Assembly (NCBI GenBank): GCA_017442825.1
Contig: JAFRYZ010000041.1
Coordinates: 124,001 to 188,000 of the forward strand
Source of the DNA: Prevotella sp.
GTDB lineage: Bacteria; Bacteroidota; Bacteroidia; Bacteroidales; Bacteroidaceae
Length of the DNA stretch: 64,000 bases
Reading direction: 5' to 3'
Positions 20,936-30,245 of the stretch are shown here, piece by piece (position 1 is the first letter of the stretch; every line of letters begins with the position of its first letter). Made by a program: the position numbers and the translations under genes. The notes under the pieces were generated by a model. The model was not told where the DNA came from and made no database searches. It was given only the letters and a program-made list of their open reading frames with translations.

Positions 20936-20954
20936 ACAACAAAAAACAAAAAAT

Positions 20955-22577
20955 ATGACACAAGCAATTCAGAAAACTCTTCGCGACTCTGCCGGCATGC
21001 GGTGGACAGCGTTGCTGCTGCTGGCACTCGCCATGTTCTGCAGCTACATCTTCATGGACATTCTCTCCCCCATCAAGGACCTGATGCAGGAAACCCGCGG
21101 CTGGGACTCCACAGCGTTCGGCACCATGCAGGGCTCAGAGGTGTTCCTCAACGTCTTCGTATTCTTCCTCATCTTTGCCGGTATCATCCTCGACAAGATG
21201 GGTGTCCGCTTCACCGCCGTCCTTTCTGGAGCCGTGATGCTAGCAGGCGCTCTCGTCAAGTGGTATGCCGTCAGCGAAAGCTTTATGGGAAGCGGACTGG
21301 AAACATGGTTCACCAACAACCTGAACTACATCCCCCTCTTCGACGAGTTGGGTGTTTCACCCTTCTACGAGGGCATGCCAGCATCAGCTAAGTTTGCCGC
21401 CTGCGGCTTCATGGTGTTTGGTTGCGGTTGCGAGATGGCAGGTATCACCGTCAGTCGCGGAATCGTGAAATGGTTCAAGGGCAGAGAGATGGCATTGGCT
21501 ATGGGTTCCGAGATGGCACTTGCCCGTCTGGGTGTAGCCACCTGTATGATTTTTTCGCCGTTCTTTGCCAAGCTAGGCGGCAACATCAGCGTTTCTCGTT
21601 CTGTTGCCTTCGGCGTCGTACTGATGTGCATAGCCCTGATGATGTTTATCGTTTATTTCTTCATGGACCGCAAACTGGACAGTCAGACAGGCGAAGCCGA
21701 AGAGAAAGACGATCCCTTCAAGATTTCCGACCTGGGCAAGATTCTCACCGACAGCGGTTTCTGGCTCGTTGCCTTGCTGTGCGTGTTGTACTATTCAGCT
21801 ATCTTCCCCTTCCAGAAGTATGCCGTCAACATGTTGCAATGCAACCTCGACCTTACGGAACCAGCCGCTGACTCATTCTGGGCACAGCCCGACGTAACCA
21901 TCATTCAGTATGTCATCATGCTTGTCGTGGCAGCCGCTGGTTTTGCCAGCAACTTCCAGAAGAAGAGTGGAACAAAATACGGACTGCTCGGCCTCTCCAT
22001 CATCGCTCTCGTCACCTATTGTTATATGGGTTACATGCGCCAGTCGGCAGAGTCCATCTTTGCCGTCTTCCCCTTGCTGGCAGTGCTCATCACTCCTATT
22101 CTCGGCAGTTATGTTGACCATAAGGGCAAGGCCGCCTCAATGTTGGTACTGGGCTCGCTGTTGCTCATCGCCTGCCACCTCACTTTCGCTTTCGTCCTGC
22201 CTGCCTTCAAAGGCAACGAAGTCGGCGGCGTAGCTATTGCCTATATCACCATTCTCGTGCTCGGCGCTTCCTTCTCACTCGTTCCGGCTTCGCTCTGGCC
22301 TAGTGTTCCGAAGCTCGTCGATGCCAAAGTCATTGGTTCTGCCTACGCCCTCATCTTCTGGATTCAGAACATTGGTTTGTGGCTCTTCCCGCTGCTCATT
22401 GGCAAGGTGCTCGATGCCACCAACCCCGGTGTCACCGACCCTACAAAGTTCAACTATACGGCACCGCTGGTCATGTTGGCTTCGCTGGGTGTCGCCGCCC
22501 TCATCCTCGGCCTTATCCTCAAGGTGGTCGATAAGAAGAGGGGCATAGGACTGGAAGAACCCAACATCAAGGAATAA
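20955..22577 (+). CDS. Major facilitator superfamily transporter
   Basis: A 540-residue polytopic membrane protein with about 12 helices, beginning after a short cytoplasmic tail (ALLLLALAMFCSYIFMDIL). The motif between helices 2 and 3 reads GIILDKMGVRFT, the MFS motif A position, and a second pseudo-symmetric half starts near residue 265. A lumenal loop at residues 95-135 is longer than usual. The substrate cannot be told. It heads a same-strand run of membrane protein genes: a zinc-ribbon protein, an AspT-family and a TSUP transporter. Confidence 0.85.
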   Translation: MTQAIQKTLRDSAGMRWTALLLLALAMFCSYIFMDILSPIKDLMQETRGWDSTAFGTMQGSEVFLNVFVFFLIFAGIILDKMGVRFTAVLSGAVMLAGALVKWYAVSESFMGSGLETWFTNNLNYIPLFDELGVSPFYEGMPASAKFAACGFMVFGCGCEMAGITVSRGIVKWFKGREMALAMGSEMALARLGVATCMIFSPFFAKLGGNISVSRSVAFGVVLMCIALMMFIVYFFMDRKLDSQTGEAEEKDDPFKISDLGKILTDSGFWLVALLCVLYYSAIFPFQKYAVNMLQCNLDLTEPAADSFWAQPDVTIIQYVIMLVVAAAGFASNFQKKSGTKYGLLGLSIIALVTYCYMGYMRQSAESIFAVFPLLAVLITPILGSYVDHKGKAASMLVLGSLLLIACHLTFAFVLPAFKGNEVGGVAIAYITILVLGASFSLVPASLWPSVPKLVDAKVIGSAYALIFWIQNIGLWLFPLLIGKVLDATNPGVTDPTKFNYTAPLVMLASLGVAALILGLILKVVDKKRGIGLEEPNIKE

Positions 22578-22619
22578 GCAGTCCTTCAGGCAATAAAGGA
22601 ACTCCTTACACGAACGGAG

Positions 22620-23039
22620 ATGAAGTATAAGGTCAGATGTAATGGATGTGGCCGACAGTTTATGATAGAGGCTACCGACAGCGGCAAACACCGCTATCGG
22701 TGTCCCTATTGCAACAAAGTAGTGTTGTGCCAGGTCAACGTTCCATCATCAGACCCTGTTGACAAGAAAGACGTACAGCCTCAGCCTCCTGTTCCCCACC
22801 GTTCTTTCCCACGCACAATGCTCAAAAAGAGTGTGCAAGGCGGCAAGTGGGCAGGCGGACGCATCCAACGGTTCCGCGAGAAATACACCAATGCCGACCT
22901 GTGGCTGTTCTTCATCTTCAGCATCCTCTTTATCGTCAGCGTCATCGTCGGACTCATCGTCTGTGCAGAGCTGGCTAAAGTTATTGCCCAAGGCAAATCG
23001 TGGCTCTTCCGCCTATGGTTAGATTTCAAACATTGGTAA
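22620..23039 (+). CDS. Small zinc-ribbon membrane protein, function unknown
   Basis: A 139-residue protein with an N-terminal zinc ribbon (CNGCG at residues 7-11 and CPYCN near 29-33) and one strongly hydrophobic segment (about residues 97-119, LWLFFIFSILFIVSVIVGLIV region). The middle is Pro- and basic-rich. The next gene starts at the base after its stop, so they are probably translationally coupled. A similar N-terminal ribbon is found in the FHA protein at 32030. I do not recognise a named family. Confidence 0.7.
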   Translation: MKYKVRCNGCGRQFMIEATDSGKHRYRCPYCNKVVLCQVNVPSSDPVDKKDVQPQPPVPHRSFPRTMLKKSVQGGKWAGGRIQRFREKYTNADLWLFFIFSILFIVSVIVGLIVCAELAKVIAQGKSWLFRLWLDFKHW

Positions 23040-24752
23040 ATGATTAATTCTTTTATGGATTGGATAACAAACTTATTTACAACGCAAGACAGCGTGGCAC
23101 ACATCGTGCTGCTCTACTCCATCGTCATTGCCCTCGGCGTCTATCTGGGCAAGATTAAAATCGGCGGCATCTCACTCGGTGTCACCTTCGTACTCTTTGC
23201 CGGCATCCTTGCCGGACACATTGGCTTCACTGGTCCTACTCAGACGCTTACTTTCCTGCAAGACTTCGGACTGATACTCTTCGTCTTCATGATAGGTCTG
23301 CAGGTGGGGCCAGGCTTCTTCGAGAGTTTCGGGGCAGCCGGCATCCGGCTCAACATGCTCTCCGTCGTTGCCATTCTGCTCAACATCGGCGTCATGTTCG
23401 GCTGCTACTACCTCTTCTTCGACACATCAAACCCCAACAACCTGCCGATGATGGTGGGCACGCTCTATGGCGCCGTCACCAACACGCCGGGTCTGGGTGC
23501 TGCCAACGAAGCCCTTTCGTCGCTCGAATCCTATGACGAGGCACCCGTCATCGCCTCCGGCTATGCCTGTGCCTACCCGTTGGGTGTATTGGGAATCATC
23601 GGAGCCACGCTTGCCATCAAGTACTTCCTCAACATCAGCTTTGAGAAAGAGGAAGAGGAACTGCAAGCCAAAGAGGATGAGAACCCGCACGAGAAGCCTC
23701 GTGTACTGCACCTGCGTGTGGAAAACGCCTTCATCACAGGGCGCAACCTCATGCAAATCAACGAATTCCTGAAGCGCGACATCGTCTGCACACGCCTTCA
23801 CCACAACGGCGAGGTCACCATCCCTAACCGCGACACAGTCTTTGCACTCGGCGACGAGGTCATCATCGTCTGCGCTGAAGCCGACACAGAAGCCATCAAG
23901 TCGTTTATCGGACCTGAGACAGAGACCGACTGGCACGTGGAAGACGAGAAACAACCCCTGGTGAGCCGCCGTATCGTCGTCACCAACTCCAAGATGAACG
24001 GCAAGACACTTGGCAGCATGCACTTCTCCAGCGTCTATGGCGTCAACGTCACGCGCATCACCCGTCAGGGCATGGACCTCTTTGCGTCGCGCAACCACCA
24101 CTTCCATGTCGGCGACCGCATCATGGTGGTCGGAACTGAAGAGAACGTGAACCGCGTGGCTGACGTCATGGGCAACAGCGTGAAGCGTCTCGACGCACCC
24201 AACATCGCCACCATCTTCGTCGGCATCATCGTGGGTATCCTCTTCGGCAGCATGCCTTTCGCTATGCCTGGCATGCCTGTTCCGCTGAAACTCGGTCTTG
24301 CCGGCGGTCCGCTCATCATCGCCATCCTCATCGGACGCTTCGGCTACCGCATCAAACTTGTCACCTACACCACCACCTCTGCCAACATGATGTTGCGCGA
24401 GATAGGACTCGTCCTCTTCCTTGCCAGCGTCGGCATCAAGGCGGGCAACGGGTTCTGGGAAACGGTTGTCTCTGGCGACGGACTGAAATACGTCGGCACC
24501 GGCTTCCTCATCACCATCATCCCCATCCTCATCGTGGGCACCATCGCCCGCCTGAGGTACCGTTTCAACTACTTCACCATCATGGGCATGTTGGCAGGAA
24601 CCTATACCGATCCGCCAGCCCTTGCCTATGCCAACAGCGTCTGCAACCGCGAGGCACCTGCCATCGGCTATTCTACCGTCTATCCGCTGAGCATGTTCCT
24701 CCGAATCTTTACCGCACAGGTCATCGTTCTCTTCTGCTGCGGCGTTCTCTAA
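23040..24752 (+). CDS. AspT/YidE-family transporter with two TrkA-C domains
   Basis: A 570-residue membrane protein of the aspartate:alanine exchanger superfamily. Five or six helices come first, including [18 protein letters not shown], then two cytoplasmic RCK_C/TrkA-C ligand domains (about residues 220-295 and 310-390), then a second membrane half with [19 protein letters not shown]. This two-half layout with central regulatory domains is diagnostic of the family. The substrate is unknown. The start codon abuts the upstream stop, and the TSUP gene follows after 36 bp. Confidence 0.88.
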   Translation: MINSFMDWITNLFTTQDSVAHIVLLYSIVIALGVYLGKIKIGGISLGVTFVLFAGILAGHIGFTGPTQTLTFLQDFGLILFVFMIGLQVGPGFFESFGAAGIRLNMLSVVAILLNIGVMFGCYYLFFDTSNPNNLPMMVGTLYGAVTNTPGLGAANEALSSLESYDEAPVIASGYACAYPLGVLGIIGATLAIKYFLNISFEKEEEELQAKEDENPHEKPRVLHLRVENAFITGRNLMQINEFLKRDIVCTRLHHNGEVTIPNRDTVFALGDEVIIVCAEADTEAIKSFIGPETETDWHVEDEKQPLVSRRIVVTNSKMNGKTLGSMHFSSVYGVNVTRITRQGMDLFASRNHHFHVGDRIMVVGTEENVNRVADVMGNSVKRLDAPNIATIFVGIIVGILFGSMPFAMPGMPVPLKLGLAGGPLIIAILIGRFGYRIKLVTYTTTSANMMLREIGLVLFLASVGIKAGNGFWETVVSGDGLKYVGTGFLITIIPILIVGTIARLRYRFNYFTIMGMLAGTYTDPPALAYANSVCNREAPAIGYSTVYPLSMFLRIFTAQVIVLFCCGVL

Positions 24753-24788
24753 ACGGACAAGAAAAGTCCCTTCCAACACGACAAAGAC

Positions 24789-25547
24789 ATGTTAGACTTC
24801 TCCCCATATATGCAGAGCAGCTGGTCATGGATCATCCTTTTCGTGATGGCGCTCTTTGTGGGAATGTCTAAGACGGGAATACAAGGACTGACATTGCTCA
24901 CCATCCCCCTGTTGGCGATGACCTTCGGAGCCAAGCCGTCAACAGGACTGGTGCTGCCCGTCCTGTGCTTTGCCGACCTGATAGGCGTGAGCTATTACCG
25001 CCGACGCGCAGAGTGGAAGTACATCTTCCGCCTCCTGCCTACGGCAATAGCCGGCTTCTTCCTCGCCCTGTGGGTCGATCATCTGATTCCAGCCACCGCC
25101 TTCAAACATCTCATGGGAGCCTGTCTCGCGCTCGTCCTTGTGGTCATGCTGTGGAGCCAGTGGAAAGGTAAAGAAAATCTTTTGGCTAACTATTGGTGGT
25201 ACAGTCCGCTCTTCGGCTTGTTGGGCGGCTTTACCACCATGATTGGCAATGCAGCAGGTCCCGTCATGGCCATCTACCTGCTCTCCATCCGCATGCCCAA
25301 ACTCGCCTTCGTGGGTACCAATGCATGGTTTTTCCTTTGTGTCAACTACCTGAAGCTACCCCTTCAAGCATTCGTTTGGCACAACATCACCCCCACCACA
25401 TTGGCTATCGACGCCTGCACCATTCCCTTCATCCTCCTGGGTGCCTTCCTGGGCATCCGCCTGGTCAAGTTCCTGCCCGAACGCGGCTTCCGCATCTTCA
25501 CCACCGCCGTCACCATCATCAGCGTCTTGGTAATGTTGTTGGTGTAG
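24789..25547 (+). CDS. Sulfite exporter TauE/SafE (TSUP) family protein
   Basis: A 252-residue integral membrane protein with about eight helices. It has the family pattern of a short hydrophilic N-terminus, then GMSKTGIQGL (the first-repeat GxxKTGxxG motif), and in the second half GGFTTMIGNAAGPVMAIYLL, the matching glycine-rich repeat. TSUP proteins move sulfur or carbon oxyanions such as sulfite or sulfoacetate; the substrate here cannot be specified. It is the last of a four-gene same-strand run. Confidence 0.88.
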   Translation: MLDFSPYMQSSWSWIILFVMALFVGMSKTGIQGLTLLTIPLLAMTFGAKPSTGLVLPVLCFADLIGVSYYRRRAEWKYIFRLLPTAIAGFFLALWVDHLIPATAFKHLMGACLALVLVVMLWSQWKGKENLLANYWWYSPLFGLLGGFTTMIGNAAGPVMAIYLLSIRMPKLAFVGTNAWFFLCVNYLKLPLQAFVWHNITPTTLAIDACTIPFILLGAFLGIRLVKFLPERGFRIFTTAVTIISVLVMLLV

Positions 25548-25584
25548 GAACAGAAAAACAAACTATACAAAAAGTACAGGCAAA

Positions 25585-25857
25585 CTATTTATCATCGTAA
25601 TGGCCGTAAGCTCTGAGCACAAGAACTAATACTGCTTCATCGAAGATTCGGTACACCAAGCGATGCTTCTTGGAGATTCGTCTGCTCCAACGTCCTTGCG
25701 GTTCCCCTTTCAATGGTTCTGGGTGTCCAGTACCCGTTTGGGGATGTTCCATAAGTTCTAGGAGCATTTGTGTCATCTTCTGGAATGCTTTAGGCTCATA
25801 ACGCTTCAGTTGTTGCATTTGCAACTTAGCATCATCCGTATATTCAATCTTGTACAT
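25585..25857 (-). CDS. YoeB/Txe-like toxin of a toxin-antitoxin pair
   Basis: A 90-residue RelE-superfamily mRNA interferase-like protein. The start MYKIEYTDDAKLQMQQLK, the middle GTGHPEPLKGEPQGRWSRRI and the end HRLVYRIFDEAVLVLVLRAY GHYDD carry the family's basic and catalytic segments (Arg in SRRI, His-Arg before LVYR, His-Tyr at the C-terminus). It starts 5 nt after the antitoxin stop. An upstream in-frame TTG at 25866 is less likely. Toxins of this type cut mRNA in the ribosomal A site. Confidence 0.85.
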   Translation of the reverse strand: MYKIEYTDDAKLQMQQLKRYEPKAFQKMTQMLLELMEHPQTGTGHPEPLKGEPQGRWSRRISKKHRLVYRIFDEAVLVLVLRAYGHYDDK

Positions 25858-25862
25858 AGAAA

Positions 25863-26114
25863 TCAAAGGCTGTTAAGGAAACTATGCAACTCATCGACAG
25901 AGTTAATACGATGAGTCTTACCCCGTCGGTATTCCTCTTCACCACGTTCAAGACTAGCCAAGAACTCTTCCTTGGTAAGAAGTGTCGAGTCGGCTTGTTT
26001 TTCGGCAACAACCTTACGCAGATATTTTGCAACCCGCTTTAGCAGGTGTTCATCCTCAGCAATGATACTCATATTGCGGAGCATTTCGGCATTTAATTGT
26101 ATGCTAGTCATCAT
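25863..26114 (-). CDS. Antitoxin of the YoeB-like pair
   Basis: An 83-residue protein encoded immediately upstream of the toxin, the usual antitoxin-first order. It is predicted helical and charged, with an N-terminal half containing EMLRNMSIIAEDEHLLKRVAKYL and an acidic linker LTKEEFLASLERGEEEYRRG, typical of small Bacteroidales antitoxins that wrap RelE-fold toxins. ATG at 26114 or 26111 could start it. A TTG at 26132 lies inside the probable -7 box (TAATTTTG on the minus strand, about 26131-26138), so the leader would be short. Confidence 0.75.
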   Translation of the reverse strand: MMTSIQLNAEMLRNMSIIAEDEHLLKRVAKYLRKVVAEKQADSTLLTKEEFLASLERGEEEYRRGKTHRINSVDELHSFLNSL

Positions 26115-26220
26115 TTCTTCTTTTGTCTGCAAAATTAAGAATAAACTCTAAATATACAAGCAATCAACGATAAAAAATATACTCTCCTTTTTCTACTTCT
26201 CCAAACATTCGTCCTTAAAA

Positions 26221-26352
26221 TTATAATATATCCCTTGCTATCAAGGCGCAAGCTTCGGCATCGGCGAGGGCGTAGTGGTGGTTCTTCATAATGAAACCGA
26301 AAGCCTCTGCGACGGTGTCGTCGACTTAGGTTTCACCTTGCGAAGTTACAAG
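26221..26352 (-). pseudogene. Remnant of a DnaQ-like 3'-5' exonuclease
   Basis: On the minus strand, 34 codons before the stop at 26221-26223 read VDDTVAEAFGF, KNHHYALADAEACALIA and RDIL. This is the C-terminal Exo III motif (H-x-A-x-x-D-A) of DEDDh exonucleases. An in-frame stop at 26326-26328 precedes it, and the rest of the gene is gone. Element B lies about 50 bp further upstream. The piece is too short to be active. Confidence 0.65.
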
Positions 26353-26399
26353 TTTTTTGGGGGGGAAAGCAAGGGAAAGGAGAAGATTTTTGAGAAAAC

Positions 26400-26564
26400 G
26401 TATAAAATGTATAACGTATAACCGTATAACTACTTTTGATTTTTTTGTGCAGAGAGAAAATCCCTATATAATAATGTACGCGCGAATTAATTATATAAGG
26501 TGTTTTTTCCAGGCACCTTTTTTTTCGCTATGTGTTATACGGTTATACGTTATACATTTTATAC
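26400..26564. repeat. Iteron inverted-repeat element B
   Basis: Perfect 31-bp inverted arms lie at 26400-26430 and 26534-26564. They are made of GTATAAC/GTATAACC units 7-9 bp long. The 103-bp spacer is AT-rich and holds a small hairpin (AGGTG...CACCT, about 26498-26517). No gene lies inside. It has the same plan as elements A and C with unrelated iterons, and it sits beside the exonuclease remnant, as if a larger element had decayed. Confidence 0.88.
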
Positions 26565-26711
26565 ACTTCGCCTCGGAAAATGAAAGAATATGTCTTTTCC
26601 AGCAAAAAGCGGACTTTACGTTTGCAACGGAAAAGTGTAAAGATAGCGGAAAAGGTGCAGGGCGCCCGAAACTATCTGGAAAAAGTACTTGCATTCGCCT
26701 TGAAAAAGCAG

Positions 26712-26719
26712 TAATTTTG
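26712..26719 (+). promoter_or_regulatory. -7 box before the GH3 gene
   Basis: TAATTTTG, 26 nt before the GH3 start codon, matches TAnnTTTG. No convincing -33 element was found. Confidence 0.5.
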
Positions 26720-26745
26720 CACTCAAAACAGAAAAGTATAAAACT

Positions 26746-29316
26746 ATGAAGATTCAAACGATAATGACCATACTGCTGATGGCAGCAATCACGGCGACAG
26801 CACAAACGCTGCCCTACCAGGACAGGAACCTCTCTGCCCAAGAGCGGGCGAAAGACTTGTGCGAACGACTGACCATAGAGGAGAAGACGGCGCTGATGAT
26901 GGACCGTTCGCCGGAAATCAAACGTCTGGGCATTCCTGCGTTCCACTGGTGGAGCGAGGCGCTGCACGGCGTGGGCAGAAACGGGTTTGCCACCGTGTTC
27001 CCCGTCACCATCGGCATGGCGGCATCGTTCGACGACGCCCTACTCTACCGCGTTTTCACGGCGGTGAGCGACGAGGCTCGTGCCAAGAACACGCTGGCAC
27101 GAAGCCGCAACGACCTGAATCGCTATCAAGGTCTGTCGTTCTGGACACCGAACATCAACATCTTCCGTGACCCGCGATGGGGACGCGGACAGGAAACCTA
27201 CGGCGAAGACCCGTATCTGACCTCACGCTTGGGACTGGCTGTGGTTGCCGGACTGCAAGGCGAGGACACACCTTACAAGAAACTGCTGGCTTGTGCAAAA
27301 CATTTCGCTGTTCATAGCGGACCGGAATGGAACCGCCATTCGTTCAATGTGGAAAAACTGCCGCCGCGCGACCTGTGGGAGACTTATCTGCCTGCCTTCA
27401 AGTCGCTGGTTCAGGAAGGTAAGGTGGCAGAGGTGATGTGCGCCTATCAGCAGATTGACGGAGAACCTTGTTGCGGCAACACGCGCTACCTGCGGAAGAT
27501 TCTTCGCGACGAATGGGGATTCAAGGGACTGGTAGTCTCCGACTGCGGTGCCATCAACGACTTCTGGATGCCGAACCGCCACAACTTCACCAAGACTGCA
27601 CACGAGGCTACAGCCCGTGCCGTCAGGGCAGGAACGGACGTGGAATGTGGCAGCCAATATGAAACGCTGCCCGAAGCGCTGAAAGCCGGCAAGATAACCA
27701 TGGCTGAGGTGGATAGCAGCATCGTGCGCCTGCTGACGGCACGCTTCGAGCTGGGCGACTTCGACCAAGATGAGCTGAACCCGTGGACGAAGATACCCCA
27801 AACGGTCATTGCCTGCAAAGAACACAAGCAACTCGCCTTGCAGATGGCTCGCGAGTCTATCGTCCTGCTGAAAAATAACGGCATCCTGCCGCTCAACCCT
27901 CAATCCTCATCCTTCGTCGTCATGGGTCCTAACGCCAACGACTCGGTGATGCAATGGGGAAACTACAGTGGCTATCCTACTGCCACATCGACCATTCTTC
28001 AGGGAATACGCGAACGGTTGGGCAAGGTGAAATACGTACAGGGTTGCGGACACACACGCAACGAGGTGGCAGAGAGCCGATATGCCGACCTGCGCACACC
28101 GGATGGAAAACGGGGCATGAAGGCCACCTACTGGAATAACAGCAGAATGGAAGGACAACCAGCGACGACTCAGACGCTCACAGAACCAATCCAGTTGAGC
28201 AACGGTGGTGCCACGGTGTTTGCTCCTGGCGTAAACCTTGAAGAGATGTCTGCCCGATACGAGGGAACCTTCACGCCACGCGAGTCGGAAACCATTACGT
28301 TCACGGCGAGTTTCGATGACGGCATGCGCCTGATGGTCAACGGCGACACGCTGATTGATGTATGGAAATCGCGCGCGCGCATACAATATAAAAATATAGA
28401 GATGGCGGTGGAGAAAGGAAAGCGTTACGACATCGTCGCCGAATACTTCCAGAAGACCGACCTCGGCGTGTTGCAGTTCGACATCGTACACAAGAAGACG
28501 CCTACCCAAGAGCAGATTCTCGCTGAAGTGGGCAATGCCGAGACGGTCATCTTCGTAGGCGGCATCTCACCCAGACTGGAGGGGGAAGAGATGAAAGTGA
28601 ACGAACCCGGATTCAAAGGCGGCGACCGCACAGACATAGAGCTGCCACAGGCACAGCGCGACATCATTGCCATGCTGCACGAAGCCGGCAAGAAGGTCGT
28701 CTTCATCAACTGTTCAGGCTCTGCCATCGCCATGGTGCCGGAGTTGGAGCATGCCGATGCCATCCTGCAGGCATGGTATCCGGGCGAACAGGGCGGCAAG
28801 GCTGTTGCCGATGTCCTGACGGGAGTGTATAATCCCAGCGGTAAGTTGCCGATAACCTTCTACAAGAGCGTCAGCGACCTGCCCGACTTCATGGACTACA
28901 CGATGGCGAATCGCACCTACCGATACTTCAAAGGCGAACCGCTCTTTGCCTTTGGTTACGGACTGAGCTATACCACGTTCCGCGTCAAGGCGGAAGGTGT
29001 GAAAGACAACAAACTAGTGGTCAACGTCACGAATACCGGCGACAGAGAGGGTACGGAAATCGTACAGCTCTACATCCGGAAGAAGGACGACACGGCAGGA
29101 CCATTGAAGTCGCTGCGGGGATTCCAAAGGGTACCCCTGCAACCTGGCGAGAGCAAGACCGTCACCATGAACCTCATCGACAAGAAAGTCTTGGAAACAT
29201 GGGACAAGAAAAGCAATACCATGCGCTTTACAGGTGGAACTTACGAGGTGATGGTGGGCAACAGCAGCCGCAACGATGACCTAAGACGATTTGAAATAGA
29301 AGTGGGAAAGCAATAG
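26746..29316 (+). CDS. GH3 beta-xylosidase/beta-glucosidase with PA14 insert
   Basis: An 856-residue secreted glycoside hydrolase of family 3. The signal peptide ends in ATAQ near residue 20. The TIM barrel carries KHFAVHSGPE and the nucleophile Asp in VVSDCGAI near residue 266. The second domain starts with ESIVLLKNNGILPL and is interrupted by a PA14 carbohydrate-binding-like insert (about residues 450-575). A fibronectin-III-like domain closes it. The barrel resembles the Xyl3A xylosidases of rumen Prevotella, so release of xylose or glucose from oligosaccharides is likely. It is not in a polysaccharide utilisation locus here. A terminator overlaps its stop. Confidence 0.9.
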   Translation: MKIQTIMTILLMAAITATAQTLPYQDRNLSAQERAKDLCERLTIEEKTALMMDRSPEIKRLGIPAFHWWSEALHGVGRNGFATVFPVTIGMAASFDDALLYRVFTAVSDEARAKNTLARSRNDLNRYQGLSFWTPNINIFRDPRWGRGQETYGEDPYLTSRLGLAVVAGLQGEDTPYKKLLACAKHFAVHSGPEWNRHSFNVEKLPPRDLWETYLPAFKSLVQEGKVAEVMCAYQQIDGEPCCGNTRYLRKILRDEWGFKGLVVSDCGAINDFWMPNRHNFTKTAHEATARAVRAGTDVECGSQYETLPEALKAGKITMAEVDSSIVRLLTARFELGDFDQDELNPWTKIPQTVIACKEHKQLALQMARESIVLLKNNGILPLNPQSSSFVVMGPNANDSVMQWGNYSGYPTATSTILQGIRERLGKVKYVQGCGHTRNEVAESRYADLRTPDGKRGMKATYWNNSRMEGQPATTQTLTEPIQLSNGGATVFAPGVNLEEMSARYEGTFTPRESETITFTASFDDGMRLMVNGDTLIDVWKSRARIQYKNIEMAVEKGKRYDIVAEYFQKTDLGVLQFDIVHKKTPTQEQILAEVGNAETVIFVGGISPRLEGEEMKVNEPGFKGGDRTDIELPQAQRDIIAMLHEAGKKVVFINCSGSAIAMVPELEHADAILQAWYPGEQGGKAVADVLTGVYNPSGKLPITFYKSVSDLPDFMDYTMANRTYRYFKGEPLFAFGYGLSYTTFRVKAEGVKDNKLVVNVTNTGDREGTEIVQLYIRKKDDTAGPLKSLRGFQRVPLQPGESKTVTMNLIDKKVLETWDKKSNTMRFTGGTYEVMVGNSSRNDDLRRFEIEVGKQ

Positions 29317-29330
29317 GCTTTCCCACTTTT
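29300..29330 (+). terminator. Terminator overlapping the GH3 stop codon
   Basis: A perfect 12-bp stem pairs 29300-29311 (AAGTGGGAAAGC) with 29317-29328. The TAG stop codon is in the 5-nt loop, and T residues follow. Confidence 0.85.
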
Positions 29331-29383
29331 GCATATTTAAATTCACGCTTTAGCTATAACAATATAACTTGCTGAGTTAAAGA

Positions 29384-30217
29384 CTATTTCAATCTCTTGC
29401 TCAATTCTCCTTTCTTGGAAATGCGGAGCTCAACAACATAGCTGGAAGCTGCATCTGGAATACCGATGACAGCATCGAAACAGACGGCTGACGTGTCGGC
29501 ACTTGCCAACTGGACATCGCGCAGTATAGACTTCGGCATGAACTCTTTAGGAACGAAAGAAGAAAACTCGTGCTTGCGAAACTCGTGAGAATAGATGCCG
29601 ACACCTTTTGTCGAAATATTCAGCCGCACCAGATTGTCAAGGTACATGTTGTCAACCTCGATGCCTTCATTGTTGAAGACGGACTTGATGACACGGTCAG
29701 ATGTCGGCTCTATGTGCAAATGGCAATCGTAATGACGGTTGCCGCCATTAGCAATCGTATCGACATCGAAGGTGCGGAAAAAGTTGATGGCATAGGGACG
29801 GTGCTGCGCAAAGAGCGGCAACAGGCGCTTGTCGTCGCTACGCACCAAACGGATATCGTCGCCAGAGGCATTGCGAAACTTGAACAAATGCTCTGCCTGC
29901 TTGGTAATGAGGTAACTGTTGACGTTGCTACTCTGTATATACAGGCTGTCGCCGTAAATCCAAAAAACAGCAGGAAGACTTGTTGCATCGGGAAAGAAGA
30001 GGCTGTCGCCGCGCACCAACCAGGCTGGAGCACCCTCATCGTCGTTCACCCATACGCCTTGCAACATCTCCTTCGCCTCTTTGTCTTCATGTTGACGCGT
30101 GTAATCGGGCGCTGATTGGCGGCAAGACAACAGGACTACCGTCATGGCTACACACAAAAACACCATTGCCGAACGGGCCAACAAGCCAGAGGAATGTCTT
30201 ATACTACCATCGTTCAT
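29384..30217 (-). CDS. DUF4738-like lipoprotein
   Basis: A 277-residue protein starting at ATG 30217. The N-terminus has a hydrophobic run ending VVLLSC, a lipoprotein signal with Cys near residue 32. The mature part is strand-rich, begins GVWVNDDEGAPAWLVRGDSL and resembles the Bacteroidales DUF4738 family, of unknown function. Lipoproteins of this kind sit on the periplasmic face or cell surface. The frame is open upstream to 30265, but that would bury the signal peptide. It follows rfbC by 28 bp and is probably cotranscribed with it. Confidence 0.7.
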   Translation of the reverse strand: MNDGSIRHSSGLLARSAMVFLCVAMTVVLLSCRQSAPDYTRQHEDKEAKEMLQGVWVNDDEGAPAWLVRGDSLFFPDATSLPAVFWIYGDSLYIQSSNVNSYLITKQAEHLFKFRNASGDDIRLVRSDDKRLLPLFAQHRPYAINFFRTFDVDTIANGGNRHYDCHLHIEPTSDRVIKSVFNNEGIEVDNMYLDNLVRLNISTKGVGIYSHEFRKHEFSSFVPKEFMPKSILRDVQLASADTSAVCFDAVIGIPDAASSYVVELRISKKGELSKRLK

Positions 30218-30245
30218 CGTTAAAGGGGAGCAATGTCTGCAAGAA

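Noticed and set aside
23427-24779. 450-codon antisense ORF opposite the AspT-family gene
   Set aside because: It is a reverse-frame shadow of a well-supported transporter gene, with Asp/His/Val-rich biased composition and no family features.
26357-26749. 130-codon ORF across element B
   Set aside because: It spans the iteron arms and the GH3 promoter and has no recognisable protein features.
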